DNA from: Ruminococcus sp.
GTDB lineage: Bacteria; Bacillota; Clostridia; Oscillospirales; Ruminococcaceae
DNA: 62,103 bases
NCBI GenBank assembly: GCA_017475555.1
Contig: JAFVFL010000045.1
Coordinates: 1 to 62,103, forward strand
Reading direction: 5' to 3'
Shown here: positions 26,018 to 35,961 of the stretch, piece after piece
Layout: each line of letters opens with the position of its first letter
How positions within the stretch are numbered: position 1 is the stretch's first letter
The notes under the pieces: model-generated
The model's input: the letters and a program-made list of their open reading frames with translations, nothing else
Told to the model about the DNA's origin: nothing
Databases searched by the model: none
Made by a program: the position numbers and the translations under genes

Positions 26018-27373
26018 ATGCCGGCATTCAATTCAAGTGCTGATATTAAAGAACTATGCAGGGAGCTTAAAGAAAATACCATTGTCCGCCCTGAGATGTA
26101 CGATAAATACCACGTAAAAAGAGGTCTGAGAAACAGCGACGGTACGGGCGTGGTTGCCGGTATTACCAGCATATGCAACGTCCACGGCTACGTTCTCAAC
26201 GAGGGTGAGGTCGAGCCTATCCCAGGTCAGCTCATATACAGGGGCTACAGTATTGCCGATATCGTTGAAAATGTTGAAAACGAGGACAGATACGGCTACG
26301 AGGAGGTAGTCTTCCTGCTCCTGTTCGGCAGACTCCCGGCAAGTGATGAGCTCCAGAGCTTTTCTGCCTATATTTCGGGACACAGAGAGCTTCCGCCGGA
26401 TTTTGTCGAGGATATGATACTCAAAGCCCCCTCGATGAACATAATGAACAAGCTCGCACGCTCAGTCCTCGCACTCTACTCCTACGATGACGACTGTGAG
26501 GTAAAGAGCCTTGAAAACGAGATGAAGACAGCGATAAGCCTTATAGCACGCCTGCCGGTCATTATGGCGAATGCCTATCAGGTAAAGCGCCGTGCATTCG
26601 ACAACCAGAGCATGATAATGCACCCGATAAGAGACTATGAAAATACCGCTCAGTGTATCCTCTCACTGCTCCGCCCGGACAGGGAGTACACAAAGGACGA
26701 GGCACAGATGCTCGACAGACTGCTCATGCTCCAGGCTGAGCACGGCGGAGGAAATAATTCCACTTTTACCTGCCGTGTGCTGACAAGCTCTGGTACAGAC
26801 CCGTATTCTGCGTATTCCTCCGCTATCTGCTCCCTCAAGGGGCCAAGACACGGCGGTGCGAACAAGCAGGTCATAGATATGCTCGATAACTTCAAGGAGA
26901 ATATAAAGAACTGGGAGGACGAGGGCGAGGTCGCTGACTATATGCGGCGGACTATCCGCAAGGAGACAAACGACGGCTCAGGTCTTATCTACGGCATGGG
27001 CCATGCGGTGTACACCATTTCCGACCCCCGTGCGGTAATACTCAAAAAGAAAGCCTTCGAGCTTGCAAAAGGCAAGGAGATAGAGGCTGAATTCAGGCTT
27101 CTGGAAACTGTGGAGCGGCTCACTCCGGAGGTGTTCCGTGAGGTCAAGGGCAGCTCAAAGACAATGTGTGCTAATGTTGATATGTATTCCGGTCTTGTAT
27201 ATCGTATGCTCGGCATACCGGACGAGCTGTTCACTCCCCTGTTCGCTGTCGCAAGGATAGCCGGCTGGTCGGCTCACCGCATGGAGGAGATACTCACGAG
27301 CAGCAGGATAATACGCCCGGCTTACAAGGCTATTGCTAAGGAAAAGGAATACGTAAAGCTTGCGGACAGATAA
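26018..27373 (+). CDS. gltA: Citrate synthase
   Basis: The 451-aa enzyme condenses oxaloacetate and acetyl-CoA. The catalytic residues are in place: H278 in KGPRHGGAN, H329 in GMGHAVYTISDPR and D388 in CANVDMYSG, with EHGGGNNSTF around H242. It is the Si-type family common in Clostridia. I use the ATG at 26018 (AAGGAG nine bases upstream). Neither aconitase nor isocitrate dehydrogenase genes are in the window. The next gene starts 3 bp after its stop. Confidence 0.96.
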   Translation: MPAFNSSADIKELCRELKENTIVRPEMYDKYHVKRGLRNSDGTGVVAGITSICNVHGYVLNEGEVEPIPGQLIYRGYSIADIVENVENEDRYGYEEVVFLLLFGRLPASDELQSFSAYISGHRELPPDFVEDMILKAPSMNIMNKLARSVLALYSYDDDCEVKSLENEMKTAISLIARLPVIMANAYQVKRRAFDNQSMIMHPIRDYENTAQCILSLLRPDREYTKDEAQMLDRLLMLQAEHGGGNNSTFTCRVLTSSGTDPYSAYSSAICSLKGPRHGGANKQVIDMLDNFKENIKNWEDEGEVADYMRRTIRKETNDGSGLIYGMGHAVYTISDPRAVILKKKAFELAKGKEIEAEFRLLETVERLTPEVFREVKGSSKTMCANVDMYSGLVYRMLGIPDELFTPLFAVARIAGWSAHRMEEILTSSRIIRPAYKAIAKEKEYVKLADR

Positions 27374-27376
27374 GCA

Positions 27377-28705
27377 ATGAAATATATCAAAGCAGCAGGT
27401 GCTCTCGCAGCCGGAGCACTGCTCACGCTGACAGGCTGTACGTTCGGTGCGGGTATCGACACGCTCATGACCCCGCCGAAGCTGAGTGCCCAGCAGGAGC
27501 AGATATACAGTGCTCTTACTGACGCCGCAGGCAGCTCGATAAGCCTGAAATATCCCAAGTCAGGAAAGTATCTCTCAGCCTTTATCGTTGAGGATATCGA
27601 CGGTGACGGCGGCAGCGAGGCTGTGGTGTTCTATGAGAAGAACAGCCTTGCGGTCGAGGAAAATACGCTGAGGATAAATATTCTTGACCGGGAGGACGAC
27701 AAATGGCGTTCGGTATATGATTTCCCGGCGGAGGGTGCGGAGATAGAGCGTGTCATGATATCACGCCTCGGCAGCAATGACCGGGTGAATCTTATTATAG
27801 GCAGCAGCCAGATAAACCGGTCTGAAAAAAATGTTTCGATCTACAACTACAGCAGCGGAGAGTTCGAGAGGACTTTCTCTGAATCGTATTCGTTCTTCGA
27901 TGTGACCGACCTCGACGGCAGCGGAGAAAATGAGTTCCTGCTGCTCACGGGTGCCTCCGCAGGCGGAAGTGCTGAGGTAAAGGCGTATAAGCTCGACAGC
28001 GAGGGTATGTACCACCAGTATGTATGTCAGCTCAGCGGAGGCTTCACGGAGTTCGACAGTATGACCTACGGCTCGCTGTCTGACGGTGTCTCCGGGCTTT
28101 ATATCGACGCCGTGTCAGGTGCAGGATATATCCAGACGGACGTTGTGTATATGGACGGCGGCGGTCTGAAAAAGGTATTCGCTTCGCCTGAAGCCTCGTA
28201 TTCCACCCTCAGACCCTCCGGGTGCAGCAGCTCCGATGTTGACGGGGACGGCATACCGGAAATACCGGTGCAGGTGATCGCTCCGGGCTATGAGGACTCT
28301 CCTGAAAGCGAGCAGCTGCGGCTGACAAGCTGGCTCAGGGTCAGCTCCGGCGGCAGGCTCGACAGGCGATACAGCTCATATTACAGCATAAGTGAGGGGT
28401 ATATCTTCATTTTCCCGGAAAAATGGCACAGCAGCGTTTCTGTACGCCGGGACACCATAAATGATGAGATAGTATTCTGCGTATACAACAGCTCGACCGG
28501 TGAGACGGGAAGAGAGCTTATGAGGATATACTGTGCGGAGGATTCAGCCTCCCGTGAGGACAGGATCTCAATGGGGTATATGCTTCTGCGGACAAAGGGC
28601 GATTCCTCTTATCTTGCCTATATACCGCAGTATACCGGGCCGTACGACGATGATCTCTCGATCACTGCGGCTGATGCGGCTATCGGGTTCAAATATATCC
28701 AGTAA
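27377..28705 (+). CDS. Lipoprotein with FG-GAP/VCBS-like repeats
   Basis: The protein is 442 aa, with lipobox LTGC and lipidated C21. The mature part carries repeated beta segments with Asp-rich loops (VEDIDGDGGSEAVV, VTDLDGSGENEFLL, SSDVDGDGIPEIPV), as in calcium-binding FG-GAP or VCBS repeats of beta-propellers. It is tucked between citrate synthase (3-bp gap) and a two-component system (33-bp gap), so it may feed surface information to the histidine kinase; that is inference. Ligand unknown. Confidence 0.78.
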   Translation: MKYIKAAGALAAGALLTLTGCTFGAGIDTLMTPPKLSAQQEQIYSALTDAAGSSISLKYPKSGKYLSAFIVEDIDGDGGSEAVVFYEKNSLAVEENTLRINILDREDDKWRSVYDFPAEGAEIERVMISRLGSNDRVNLIIGSSQINRSEKNVSIYNYSSGEFERTFSESYSFFDVTDLDGSGENEFLLLTGASAGGSAEVKAYKLDSEGMYHQYVCQLSGGFTEFDSMTYGSLSDGVSGLYIDAVSGAGYIQTDVVYMDGGGLKKVFASPEASYSTLRPSGCSSSDVDGDGIPEIPVQVIAPGYEDSPESEQLRLTSWLRVSSGGRLDRRYSSYYSISEGYIFIFPEKWHSSVSVRRDTINDEIVFCVYNSSTGETGRELMRIYCAEDSASREDRISMGYMLLRTKGDSSYLAYIPQYTGPYDDDLSITAADAAIGFKYIQ

Positions 28706-28738
28706 ATTTTTCATATATTCTGACAAGGAGTGAAGACA

Positions 28739-29440
28739 ATGAAACGCATACTCATATGTGAGGACGAGGCGACTATACGTGAATTCGTGGTCATAAACCT
28801 GAAAAGAGCAGGCTATGACGTTGTTGATGTTGACTGCGGAGAGGCTGCACTTAAAACATTTGAGGCGGAGCACGGCAACTTCGATGTTGTTCTGCTCGAT
28901 ATAATGATGCCGGGTATCGACGGCTTCACAGTATGCAAGAGGATAAGGGAGAAAAGCTCGACCATCGGTATCATTATGCTGACCGCAAGAACTCAGGAAA
29001 TGGATAAGGTCAGCGGACTTATGATAGGTGCGGACGACTATATCACAAAGCCCTTCTCACCCTCTGAGCTGACTGCAAGAGTCGATGCGATCTACCGCAG
29101 AGTCTGCATGAGCTTCATAAAAAATGAAAAGCAGTCGGTCATTGAGTCCGGCCCGTTCCAGCTGAATCTGAAAAGCCGGACTATCACTAAGGACGGTGTG
29201 CCGATAGAGCTTACTCAGGTCGAATATCAGATACTCGAATTTTTCATGAACAACAAGAATACCGCCCTCGACAGAGCAAGCATTCTCAATCACATCTGGG
29301 GCGAAAGCTATTTCGGCGACGACAAGATAGTTGACGTAAATATCCGCCGTATCAGAATGAAGATAGAGGAAGAGCCGTCAAGTCCCAAGTATATCATAAC
29401 GATATGGGGCTACGGCTACAAGTGGAACGACGTTCAGTAA
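28739..29440 (+). CDS. OmpR-family response regulator
   Basis: The protein is 233 aa: receiver domain (1-120) with acidic pocket CEDEA, phosphorylated D54 in LLDIMMPG and the lysine in YITKPF; then a winged-helix DNA-binding domain (about 135-230, LTQVEYQILEFF, VDVNIRRIRMKIE). I use the ATG at 28739, since AAGGAG is at 28725-28730 and the GTG at 28730 would fall within it. The kinase gene follows after 3 bp. Targets are unknown; the lipoprotein upstream is a candidate. Confidence 0.95.
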   Translation: MKRILICEDEATIREFVVINLKRAGYDVVDVDCGEAALKTFEAEHGNFDVVLLDIMMPGIDGFTVCKRIREKSSTIGIIMLTARTQEMDKVSGLMIGADDYITKPFSPSELTARVDAIYRRVCMSFIKNEKQSVIESGPFQLNLKSRTITKDGVPIELTQVEYQILEFFMNNKNTALDRASILNHIWGESYFGDDKIVDVNIRRIRMKIEEEPSSPKYIITIWGYGYKWNDVQ

Positions 29441-29443
29441 GAA

Positions 29444-30862
29444 ATGGCTAAGAAAAGTATCACAAGACGCTGGATGACCAATAATCTCGGCGTTGTCGTT
29501 CTCGCTCTGCTCGTTATCGAGCTTGTCGTCATTTACGCTGTGCAGAGCTATTTCTACAGCTCCGCAAAGCAGTACCTCCTGTCAAAGATAAACGCCGTGA
29601 CAAGTATGCTGAGTATCCATTCGCAGGACAGCTCCGCAAGCTTTTCGGCTGAGATGAGGAGTATGCTCGAAACGTTCAACGAAAAGGACAAGATCGAGCT
29701 TATGGCGATAAACTCCCGTGGCAGGGTCGTTCTTACGTCATCGGGATTCTCCCCGGACGAGGATTCGGTGATGCCGGATTATGAAGCGGCTATGGAGTCG
29801 GACTCCGGTACAGGGACGTATGTCGGGAAAATGGCAGGCGGAGAGAAGATTATGGCTGTGTCCATGACCATTTCCTCCCTCAACAGCGAATACAGCTCCG
29901 TCCGCATGGTAACGTCGCTCACGGAGATAGATTATACTATCAAAATGTATATCATCGCTGTCGCAGTCCTGAGCAGCGTCATAATCCTGATCATAGTAAT
30001 GGCGGGCCTGTATTTCGCCGGCTCTATCGTCAAGCCCGTGCGTCAGATAAGCGCTATCGCAAGTCAGTTCGCAATAGGCGATTTCTCCGTCAGGATAGAA
30101 AATAACAGCGACGACGAGATCGGTGAGCTGTGTACCTCGATAAACCATATGGCTGACGAGCTTTCAGCGGCGGAGGCTATGAAGAATGAATTCATCTCCT
30201 CTGTATCGCACGAGCTGCGGACTCCTCTCACGGCGATAAAGGGCTGGGCGGAAACGCTCATGGTAGACGGCGGTGAGGACAGGGAAACAATGCAAAAGGG
30301 CGTCGGAGTTATAGTCAACGAGACTGAAAGGCTGTCGCAGATGGTCGAGGAGCTGCTTGACTTCTCACGTATGCAGAACGGCAGATTCACGCTGCAAAAG
30401 GCGAATATGGATATACTTGCCGAGCTTGGTGACGCAGTGCTCATATACAGCGAAAAGGCAAAGCGTGAGAATAAGACGATAATCTATGACGAGCCGGAAA
30501 TGCTGCCGTTCGTTTTCGGTGACAAGAACCGCATTCGTCAGGTGTTCATCAATGTAATAGACAATGCGATCAAATACTCGTCCGAGGGCGATACCGTCAC
30601 CATTAAGGCGTATGAAAAGGACAACAGAGTGGTCGTTGCTGTCAGCGACACCGGAGTGGGCATAAAGGAATCAGACCTTGCAAAGGTAAAGACAAAATTC
30701 TATAAGGCGAACCACACAAGACGAGGCTCAGGCATAGGACTTGCGGTCGCTGACGAGATAATGCAGATGCACGGCGGTACCCTCGATATCACAAGTGAGG
30801 GTGAGGGAAAGGGTACGACCGTTACGATAACTCTTCCGGCAAAAAGCTCTCAGAAGACCTGA
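29444..30862 (+). CDS. Sensor histidine kinase (PhoR/WalK-like)
   Basis: The protein is 472 aa: membrane helix (about 15-35), extracytoplasmic sensor (about 36-165), second helix (about 167-192), HAMP (about 193-245), HisKA with H256 in SVSHELRTPLTAIKGWAE, and an ATPase domain with N-box (VFINVIDNAIKYS), G1 (SDTGVGI) and G2 (GSGIGLAV). It pairs with the response regulator. The start has no strong ribosome site, so coupling to the preceding gene is likely. Confidence 0.94.
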   Translation: MAKKSITRRWMTNNLGVVVLALLVIELVVIYAVQSYFYSSAKQYLLSKINAVTSMLSIHSQDSSASFSAEMRSMLETFNEKDKIELMAINSRGRVVLTSSGFSPDEDSVMPDYEAAMESDSGTGTYVGKMAGGEKIMAVSMTISSLNSEYSSVRMVTSLTEIDYTIKMYIIAVAVLSSVIILIIVMAGLYFAGSIVKPVRQISAIASQFAIGDFSVRIENNSDDEIGELCTSINHMADELSAAEAMKNEFISSVSHELRTPLTAIKGWAETLMVDGGEDRETMQKGVGVIVNETERLSQMVEELLDFSRMQNGRFTLQKANMDILAELGDAVLIYSEKAKRENKTIIYDEPEMLPFVFGDKNRIRQVFINVIDNAIKYSSEGDTVTIKAYEKDNRVVVAVSDTGVGIKESDLAKVKTKFYKANHTRRGSGIGLAVADEIMQMHGGTLDITSEGEGKGTTVTITLPAKSSQKT

Positions 30863-30886
30863 GATACCGGATAACAGGAGAGAGAT

Positions 30887-31816
30887 ATGGCTAAAAAGGA
30901 CTGCTCACCGTGCGGTGAGAAATTCAGATCTAAAATAGGCGGTCAGGCACTTATCGAGGGGATCATGATGCTCGGCCCTGACAAGGGTGCAATGGCGTGC
31001 AGGCTGCCTGACGGGACTATCGACCTCGAAACATGGGACGAGAACAACGGAAAAAATGCCCCGTGGTATAAAAAGGTACCGCTCGTGAGGGGCGTTTACG
31101 GCTTTGTTTCGTCGCTTGTCAGAGGATATAAATACACGATGAAGTCCGCTGACAAGCAGCTCACTGAGGAGGATAAGGCGGATGCCGGCGGAGAAAAGGC
31201 TACTGACGCAATAATGGCGGTCGGGTCGGTTCTCGGACTTGTGCTCGCACTCGGATTATTCGTGTTCCTGCCAAAATGGATAGTCGGGCTTATCCCGGCT
31301 GTTGCGGAGCACAGGATAGTCCGCTCGGTTCTTGAGGGAGTTGTGAAAATAGCGATATTTGTGGGATATATGTACTTCCTGAGCCTGACAAAGGACATAA
31401 AAAGACAGTATATGTACCACGGTGCGGAGCATAAGACCATAGCCTGCCACGAGGCAGAGCTGCCGCTGACAGTCGAGAATATCCGGGTGCAGTCACGCTT
31501 CCACAAGCGCTGCGGAACGAGCTTTATTTTCATCGTTCTGCTCGTCAGCATATTCGTCATGTGCTTTGTACCGTTCACCGTGACATGGCAGAGAGTCACC
31601 GCTTCACTGGTGCTGCTGCCGCTCGTTGTCGGGATATCCTATGAGTTCATAAGGCTTGCCGGAACAAGAGATAATCTGTTCACGAGGATACTCTCCGCAC
31701 CGGGACTTGCGATGCAGAGAATTACGACAAAAGAGCCTGATGACAGCATGATAGAGATAGCAATTGCGGCTATGACACCGTGTATTCCGGCTGACAAGGC
31801 GGACGATGTATGGTAA
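30887..31816 (+). CDS. DUF1385 (YqhQ-type) membrane protein
   Basis: The protein is 309 aa. The family marks are IGGQALIEGIMMLGPD at the N-terminus and YHGAEHKTIACHEAE in the middle, with ESRFHKRCGTSF-like sequence after it and about four membrane helices. DUF1385 proteins are widespread in Bacillota, often next to prmC and prfA as here. Function is unsettled; conserved His/Glu/Cys residues suggest metal binding. Its end overlaps prmC by 7 bp. Confidence 0.9.
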   Translation: MAKKDCSPCGEKFRSKIGGQALIEGIMMLGPDKGAMACRLPDGTIDLETWDENNGKNAPWYKKVPLVRGVYGFVSSLVRGYKYTMKSADKQLTEEDKADAGGEKATDAIMAVGSVLGLVLALGLFVFLPKWIVGLIPAVAEHRIVRSVLEGVVKIAIFVGYMYFLSLTKDIKRQYMYHGAEHKTIACHEAELPLTVENIRVQSRFHKRCGTSFIFIVLLVSIFVMCFVPFTVTWQRVTASLVLLPLVVGISYEFIRLAGTRDNLFTRILSAPGLAMQRITTKEPDDSMIEIAIAAMTPCIPADKADDVW

Positions 31817-32673
31817 GCCGCAGAGAGCTTTATGACAGATGTACAGCACTTCTCAGAGCCGCAGGAAATGAGGACGCTGAGTTCGATATGCTGTGTATAT
31901 TTCAGGATATCCTGGGCGAAAAGCTGCCGCTTTCAGCTCCGTCTGAAGGGATACCGGACGATATCTGCGAAAAAATAACGGCTATGACTGAACGCAGGTG
32001 CAGCGGCTACCCCCTGCAATACCTGCTCGGTCAGTGGGAATTTTATGGGTATACCTTCCGGGTCGGCGAGGGAGTGCTTATCCCCCGCCCTGAGACGGAA
32101 ACGCTCGTTGAAAGAGTATTGGAGATATGCCGCAGCGAAGGGCTTTCTGCTCCGGAAATAGCTGATCTTTGCTCCGGAAGCGGCTGTATCGCAGTTGTGC
32201 TGAAAAAACAGCTCCCGGCTGCAAGAGTGAGAGCTGTGGAGCTTTCGGAAGCTGCGGCGGTGTACCTGAGGGAGAATATCCGGCTCATTGGTGCGGATAT
32301 CCCGGAAATGGACGTAATTATGGGAAATGCCGCTGACGAAAGCACGGCACGGCGTTTTTCCGGACTTGATATTATCGTAAGCAATCCGCCGTACCTTACG
32401 GCTGAGGAGATGTCACAGCTGCAAAAAGAGGTGCGTTCCGAGCCGGAAATGGCTCTGTATGGCGGAAGTGACGGACTTGACTTCTACAGGGTGCTGACCC
32501 GGATATGGAGGAGCTCCCTCAGACCCGGCGGCTGGCTTTGCTATGAGGTCGGCGACAGACAGGCAGAGAGCGTAAGAGAGCTCCTTGCCCTAAACGGCTT
32601 TGAAAATACAGAACTGACATACGGCTTTGAGCGTGTTGCAAGAGTCGTTTCAGGTCAGAAAACAGGAGGATAA
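31810..32673 (+). CDS. prmC: Release factor glutamine methyltransferase
   Basis: This 287-aa SAM-dependent enzyme methylates the GGQ glutamine of peptide release factors. It has an N-terminal helical domain, AdoMet motif [15 protein letters not shown] and active-site SNPPY (residues near 194-198). The preceding RPETETLVE is also typical. The start overlaps the DUF1385 gene; recA begins 2 bp after the stop. prfA is not in the window. Confidence 0.95.
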   Translation: MVSRRELYDRCTALLRAAGNEDAEFDMLCIFQDILGEKLPLSAPSEGIPDDICEKITAMTERRCSGYPLQYLLGQWEFYGYTFRVGEGVLIPRPETETLVERVLEICRSEGLSAPEIADLCSGSGCIAVVLKKQLPAARVRAVELSEAAAVYLRENIRLIGADIPEMDVIMGNAADESTARRFSGLDIIVSNPPYLTAEEMSQLQKEVRSEPEMALYGGSDGLDFYRVLTRIWRSSLRPGGWLCYEVGDRQAESVRELLALNGFENTELTYGFERVARVVSGQKTGG

Positions 32674-32675
32674 AT

Positions 32676-33884
32676 ATGGCTAAGAAGGAATTAAAGACGA
32701 AGCCCGCTGTTGTCCGTGCGGCAACACCGGAGGATAAAAAGCAGGCTCTTGACGGAGCACTCAAGCTCATCTCGAAGAAATATGGTGCAGGTGCGGTAAT
32801 GCGTCTCGGTCAGAATACGACCCTCAACGTCGAGGCGATACCCACAGGCTCGCTCACGCTTGATATGGCACTCGGTATCGGCGGTGTTCCGAGAGGAAGG
32901 ATCGTTGAGATATTCGGGCCGGAAAGCTCCGGTAAGACAACTGTTGCTCTGTCCATAATCGCTCAGGCTCAGAAGATGAAGGGCGAGGTCGCATTCATCG
33001 ACGTCGAGCACGCTCTCGACCCGGTATATGCACAGGCTCTCGGTGTAGATATCAACGAGCTCCTTGTTTCCCAGCCGGACAGCGGCGAGCAGGCTCTTGA
33101 GATCGCAGAGGCTCTTATCCGCTCAGGTGCTATCGACGTTATCGTTATAGATTCTATCGCTGCCATGACTACTCGTGCGGAGATAGACGGAGAAATGGGA
33201 GATTCACACGTAGGACAGCTTGCAAGACTGATGTCGCAGGCAATGAGAAAGCTCACGGCTGCTATATCAAAATCAAACTGCGTTGCGATATTCATTAACC
33301 AGATACGTGAGAAGATCGGCGTTATCTACGGAAATCCGGAGACTACCCCCGGCGGAAGAGCCCTGAAATTCTATTCGTCTGTCCGCATAGATGTCCGCAA
33401 GGGCGAGGCTATAAAGGACGGCGGTACTATCATCGGTTCGAGAACACACTGTAAGGTCGTAAAGAACAAGGTCGCTCCCCCGTTCAAGGAGGCTGAGTTC
33501 GATATGATGTACGGCACGGGAATATCCCGTATCGGCGAGCTGCTTGATCTTGCGATCGAGCTTGACATCATCAAAAAGAGCGGTTCATGGTTCAGCTACA
33601 AGGAAAACAAGCTCGGTCAGGGTCGTGATAACGTCAAGGAGATACTGAAAAATGACGAGGCACTCATGAAGGAGATCGAGGAGCAGGTGCTTGCCCGCAA
33701 GGACGAGCTGAAGCCTATCGTAAAGAAGAAAAAGGGCAAGAAGGGTGCAGCCTCAGATGACGGCGGCAGTGACGAGGGCTTCACAGATGAGAGCTTCGAC
33801 GGCGGCAGCGATGACGGCGGAAATGACGATATCCTTGCGAATATCGACGAGGATTTCGAGGAATTCACTCCGGCTGACGAGTAA
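32676..33884 (+). CDS. recA: RecA recombinase
   Basis: The protein is 402 aa: RecA core with Walker [10 protein letters not shown] (K87), [10 protein letters not shown], the L2 loop with [11 protein letters not shown] and [16 protein letters not shown]. It performs strand exchange and triggers LexA cleavage. The C-terminal tail (about 345-402) is longer than usual: a Lys-rich patch (KKKKGKKG), then a Gly/Asp/Glu-rich stretch. No LexA box is evident directly upstream, where it is fused to prmC by a 2-bp gap. recX overlaps its stop. Confidence 0.98.
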   Translation: MAKKELKTKPAVVRAATPEDKKQALDGALKLISKKYGAGAVMRLGQNTTLNVEAIPTGSLTLDMALGIGGVPRGRIVEIFGPESSGKTTVALSIIAQAQKMKGEVAFIDVEHALDPVYAQALGVDINELLVSQPDSGEQALEIAEALIRSGAIDVIVIDSIAAMTTRAEIDGEMGDSHVGQLARLMSQAMRKLTAAISKSNCVAIFINQIREKIGVIYGNPETTPGGRALKFYSSVRIDVRKGEAIKDGGTIIGSRTHCKVVKNKVAPPFKEAEFDMMYGTGISRIGELLDLAIELDIIKKSGSWFSYKENKLGQGRDNVKEILKNDEALMKEIEEQVLARKDELKPIVKKKKGKKGAASDDGGSDEGFTDESFDGGSDDGGNDDILANIDEDFEEFTPADE

Positions 33885-34528
33885 TGAGGATAACCGGTCT
33901 TGGAGTATACAAGGGCACGACCTTTGAGGTCGAGCTCGACTATGACAGAAAGATATACCTCCATGCGGATATCATAGCAGACTTCGGGCTGACTGCGGGC
34001 ATGGAGCTTGACCGTGTACAGCTGAGGAAGATCATCTACGCCTCGAACTTCCGGCGTGCATATCAGCGGGCACTGTATCTGCTCGACTATAAGGACTATA
34101 CATCACATCAGATGAGAGAGAAGCTTATAGGGACATACAAAAACGAGGCTCTGTGCGATGCGGTCATAGAAAAGCTTGAGGAGCACAGGATAATAGATGA
34201 TGAGCGGTACGCTGAAAGAGCGGCAAGGCGGCTCGTTGAGGTAAAGCGGTTCGGGTACTACCGGGCAAGGCGGGAGCTTATGCAGAAGGGAATTGACCGG
34301 GAGACCGCCGAAAACGCACTTGAGCCGTATGAGAGCTGCTACGGAGAGAGCCTTGCATATCTGCTTGAGAAAAAGTACAGCTCACAGCTTACGGACGAGG
34401 ACGACAGAAAGAGCATAGAGCGTGTCAAGGCATCGCTTGCACGCTATGGCTATGGCTTTGATGAGATAAAAAACGCTGTCAGAGAGTATTTCGACAGACT
34501 TGATGAAGAGGACAGCGATGACGAGTAA
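33884..34528 (+). CDS. recX: RecX, regulator of RecA
   Basis: The protein is 214 aa, helical, with the RecX repeat pattern: RALYLLDYKDYTSHQMREKL, then IDDERYAERAARRLVE and a third repeat near YGYGFDEIKNAV. RecX binds RecA filaments and limits their activity. The start overlaps the recA stop (TAATG), so RecA and RecX output are coupled. The first 60 residues precede the repeats. The C-terminus is acidic. Confidence 0.92.
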   Translation: MRITGLGVYKGTTFEVELDYDRKIYLHADIIADFGLTAGMELDRVQLRKIIYASNFRRAYQRALYLLDYKDYTSHQMREKLIGTYKNEALCDAVIEKLEEHRIIDDERYAERAARRLVEVKRFGYYRARRELMQKGIDRETAENALEPYESCYGESLAYLLEKKYSSQLTDEDDRKSIERVKASLARYGYGFDEIKNAVREYFDRLDEEDSDDE

Positions 34529-34566
34529 TTGGCAGTATATTGCTATAAACCGGGAGGTTATCAGGA

Positions 34567-35961
34567 ATGCCTGAAAGTATGGAGTTCACAGACAGAGAAG
34601 ATCAGATCAGACAGACCGCAGGCGGCAGAATAAAGGTGGGAATGGTGTCGCTCGGCTGCTCAAAAAACCTTGTTGACTCAGAGAGAATGCTGTTCAAGCT
34701 GCGTAAGGCTGGCTTTGAGCTTGTGACTGAGCCGGGGCTTGCGGACGTTGCGGTGGTCAATACCTGCGGATTTATTAAATCGGCAAAGGAGGAGGCTATC
34801 GAGACGATACTGGAGCTTGGGGAGCTGAAAAAGGACGGGACGCTTAAAAAGATAATCGTCACCGGCTGTCTCGTTGAGCGGTACAAGGAGCAGATAGCTG
34901 AGGAGTTTCCGGAGGCTGACGCTGTTATCGGTATTGGCAGCAGCAAGGACATCGTTGATGTGCTGAGGAGCGTCCTCGGCGGTCAGAGGTATATTAACTT
35001 CGCCCCGAAGCTCGATATGGAGCTTACAGGCGAAAGACTGATCTCTACCCTGCCCTTCTTTTCGTATCTTAAAGTCGCAGAGGGCTGCTCGAATTGCTGT
35101 ACCTACTGTGCGATACCGAAAATAAGGGGAAAATTCCGCAGCGTTCCGATAGAGAACGTTGTAAAGGAGGCAAGGTGGCTCGCTGAGAACGGTGTCACGG
35201 AGCTTGTCGTCATCGCTCAGGATACCTCACGCTACGGTGAGGATATCTACAAGGAAAATAAGCTCCCGGAGCTTCTGAGACAGCTTTGCAGGATAGATGG
35301 GCTGAAATGGATAAGGACGCTCTACTGCTACCCGGAGAGGATAACAGACGAGCTGCTTGAAACTATAGCCGCTGAGGAAAAGCTCGTGAAGTATCTTGAG
35401 ATACCGATACAGCACTGCAACGGCGGCATACTAAAGAGAATGAACCGCTGGGGCGATGCGGAGAGCCTTGAAGCGTTATTTGCCCATATACGGAGCAAAA
35501 TACCCGGCGTCATACTCCGCACTACGCTGATAACCGGATTCCCCGGAGAAACAGAGGAGCAGTTCAATGAGCTGGCGGAGTTTATTCAGCGTGTACGCTT
35601 TGACAGACTCGGCTGCTTTGCATACTCCCGTGAGGAGGAAACTGCGGCATACGATTTCCCCGGTCAGATAGACGAGGAAACGGCTGAGCACAGGGCTGAG
35701 ATAATCATGGAGCAGCAGCTCCTTGTAAGTCAGGAGAACAACTCCCGGCAGCTCGGCACGATACACACCGCCGTGGTAGAGGGCTTTGACCGGTACGGCG
35801 AATACTGGTTCGGACGCACCGCAATGGACGCTCCGGATATCGACGGAAAGGTCTTCTTTTCGTCTGAAAGGCGGCTGTATATCGGGGAATACGTGAAGAT
35901 CCGCATAACTGACACTCTTGACTACGACCTGATCGGAGAGGTGATAGACGATGAAGCTTAA
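34567..35961 (+). CDS. rimO: Ribosomal protein S12 methylthiotransferase
   Basis: The 464-aa radical SAM enzyme adds a methylthio group to an Asp of ribosomal protein S12. It has the UPF0004 domain (VSLGCSKNLVDSERM, VVNTCGFI, VTGCLVERY), the radical SAM cluster CSNCCTYC (C-x3-C-x2-C) followed by IPKIRGKFRS, and a C-terminal TRAM domain. The SKNLVDSE signature separates RimO from MiaB. The first 20 or so residues are an extra extension; RBS GGGAGG. It overlaps pgsA by 11 bp. Confidence 0.95.
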   Translation: MPESMEFTDREDQIRQTAGGRIKVGMVSLGCSKNLVDSERMLFKLRKAGFELVTEPGLADVAVVNTCGFIKSAKEEAIETILELGELKKDGTLKKIIVTGCLVERYKEQIAEEFPEADAVIGIGSSKDIVDVLRSVLGGQRYINFAPKLDMELTGERLISTLPFFSYLKVAEGCSNCCTYCAIPKIRGKFRSVPIENVVKEARWLAENGVTELVVIAQDTSRYGEDIYKENKLPELLRQLCRIDGLKWIRTLYCYPERITDELLETIAAEEKLVKYLEIPIQHCNGGILKRMNRWGDAESLEALFAHIRSKIPGVILRTTLITGFPGETEEQFNELAEFIQRVRFDRLGCFAYSREEETAAYDFPGQIDEETAEHRAEIIMEQQLLVSQENNSRQLGTIHTAVVEGFDRYGEYWFGRTAMDAPDIDGKVFFSSERRLYIGEYVKIRITDTLDYDLIGEVIDDEA

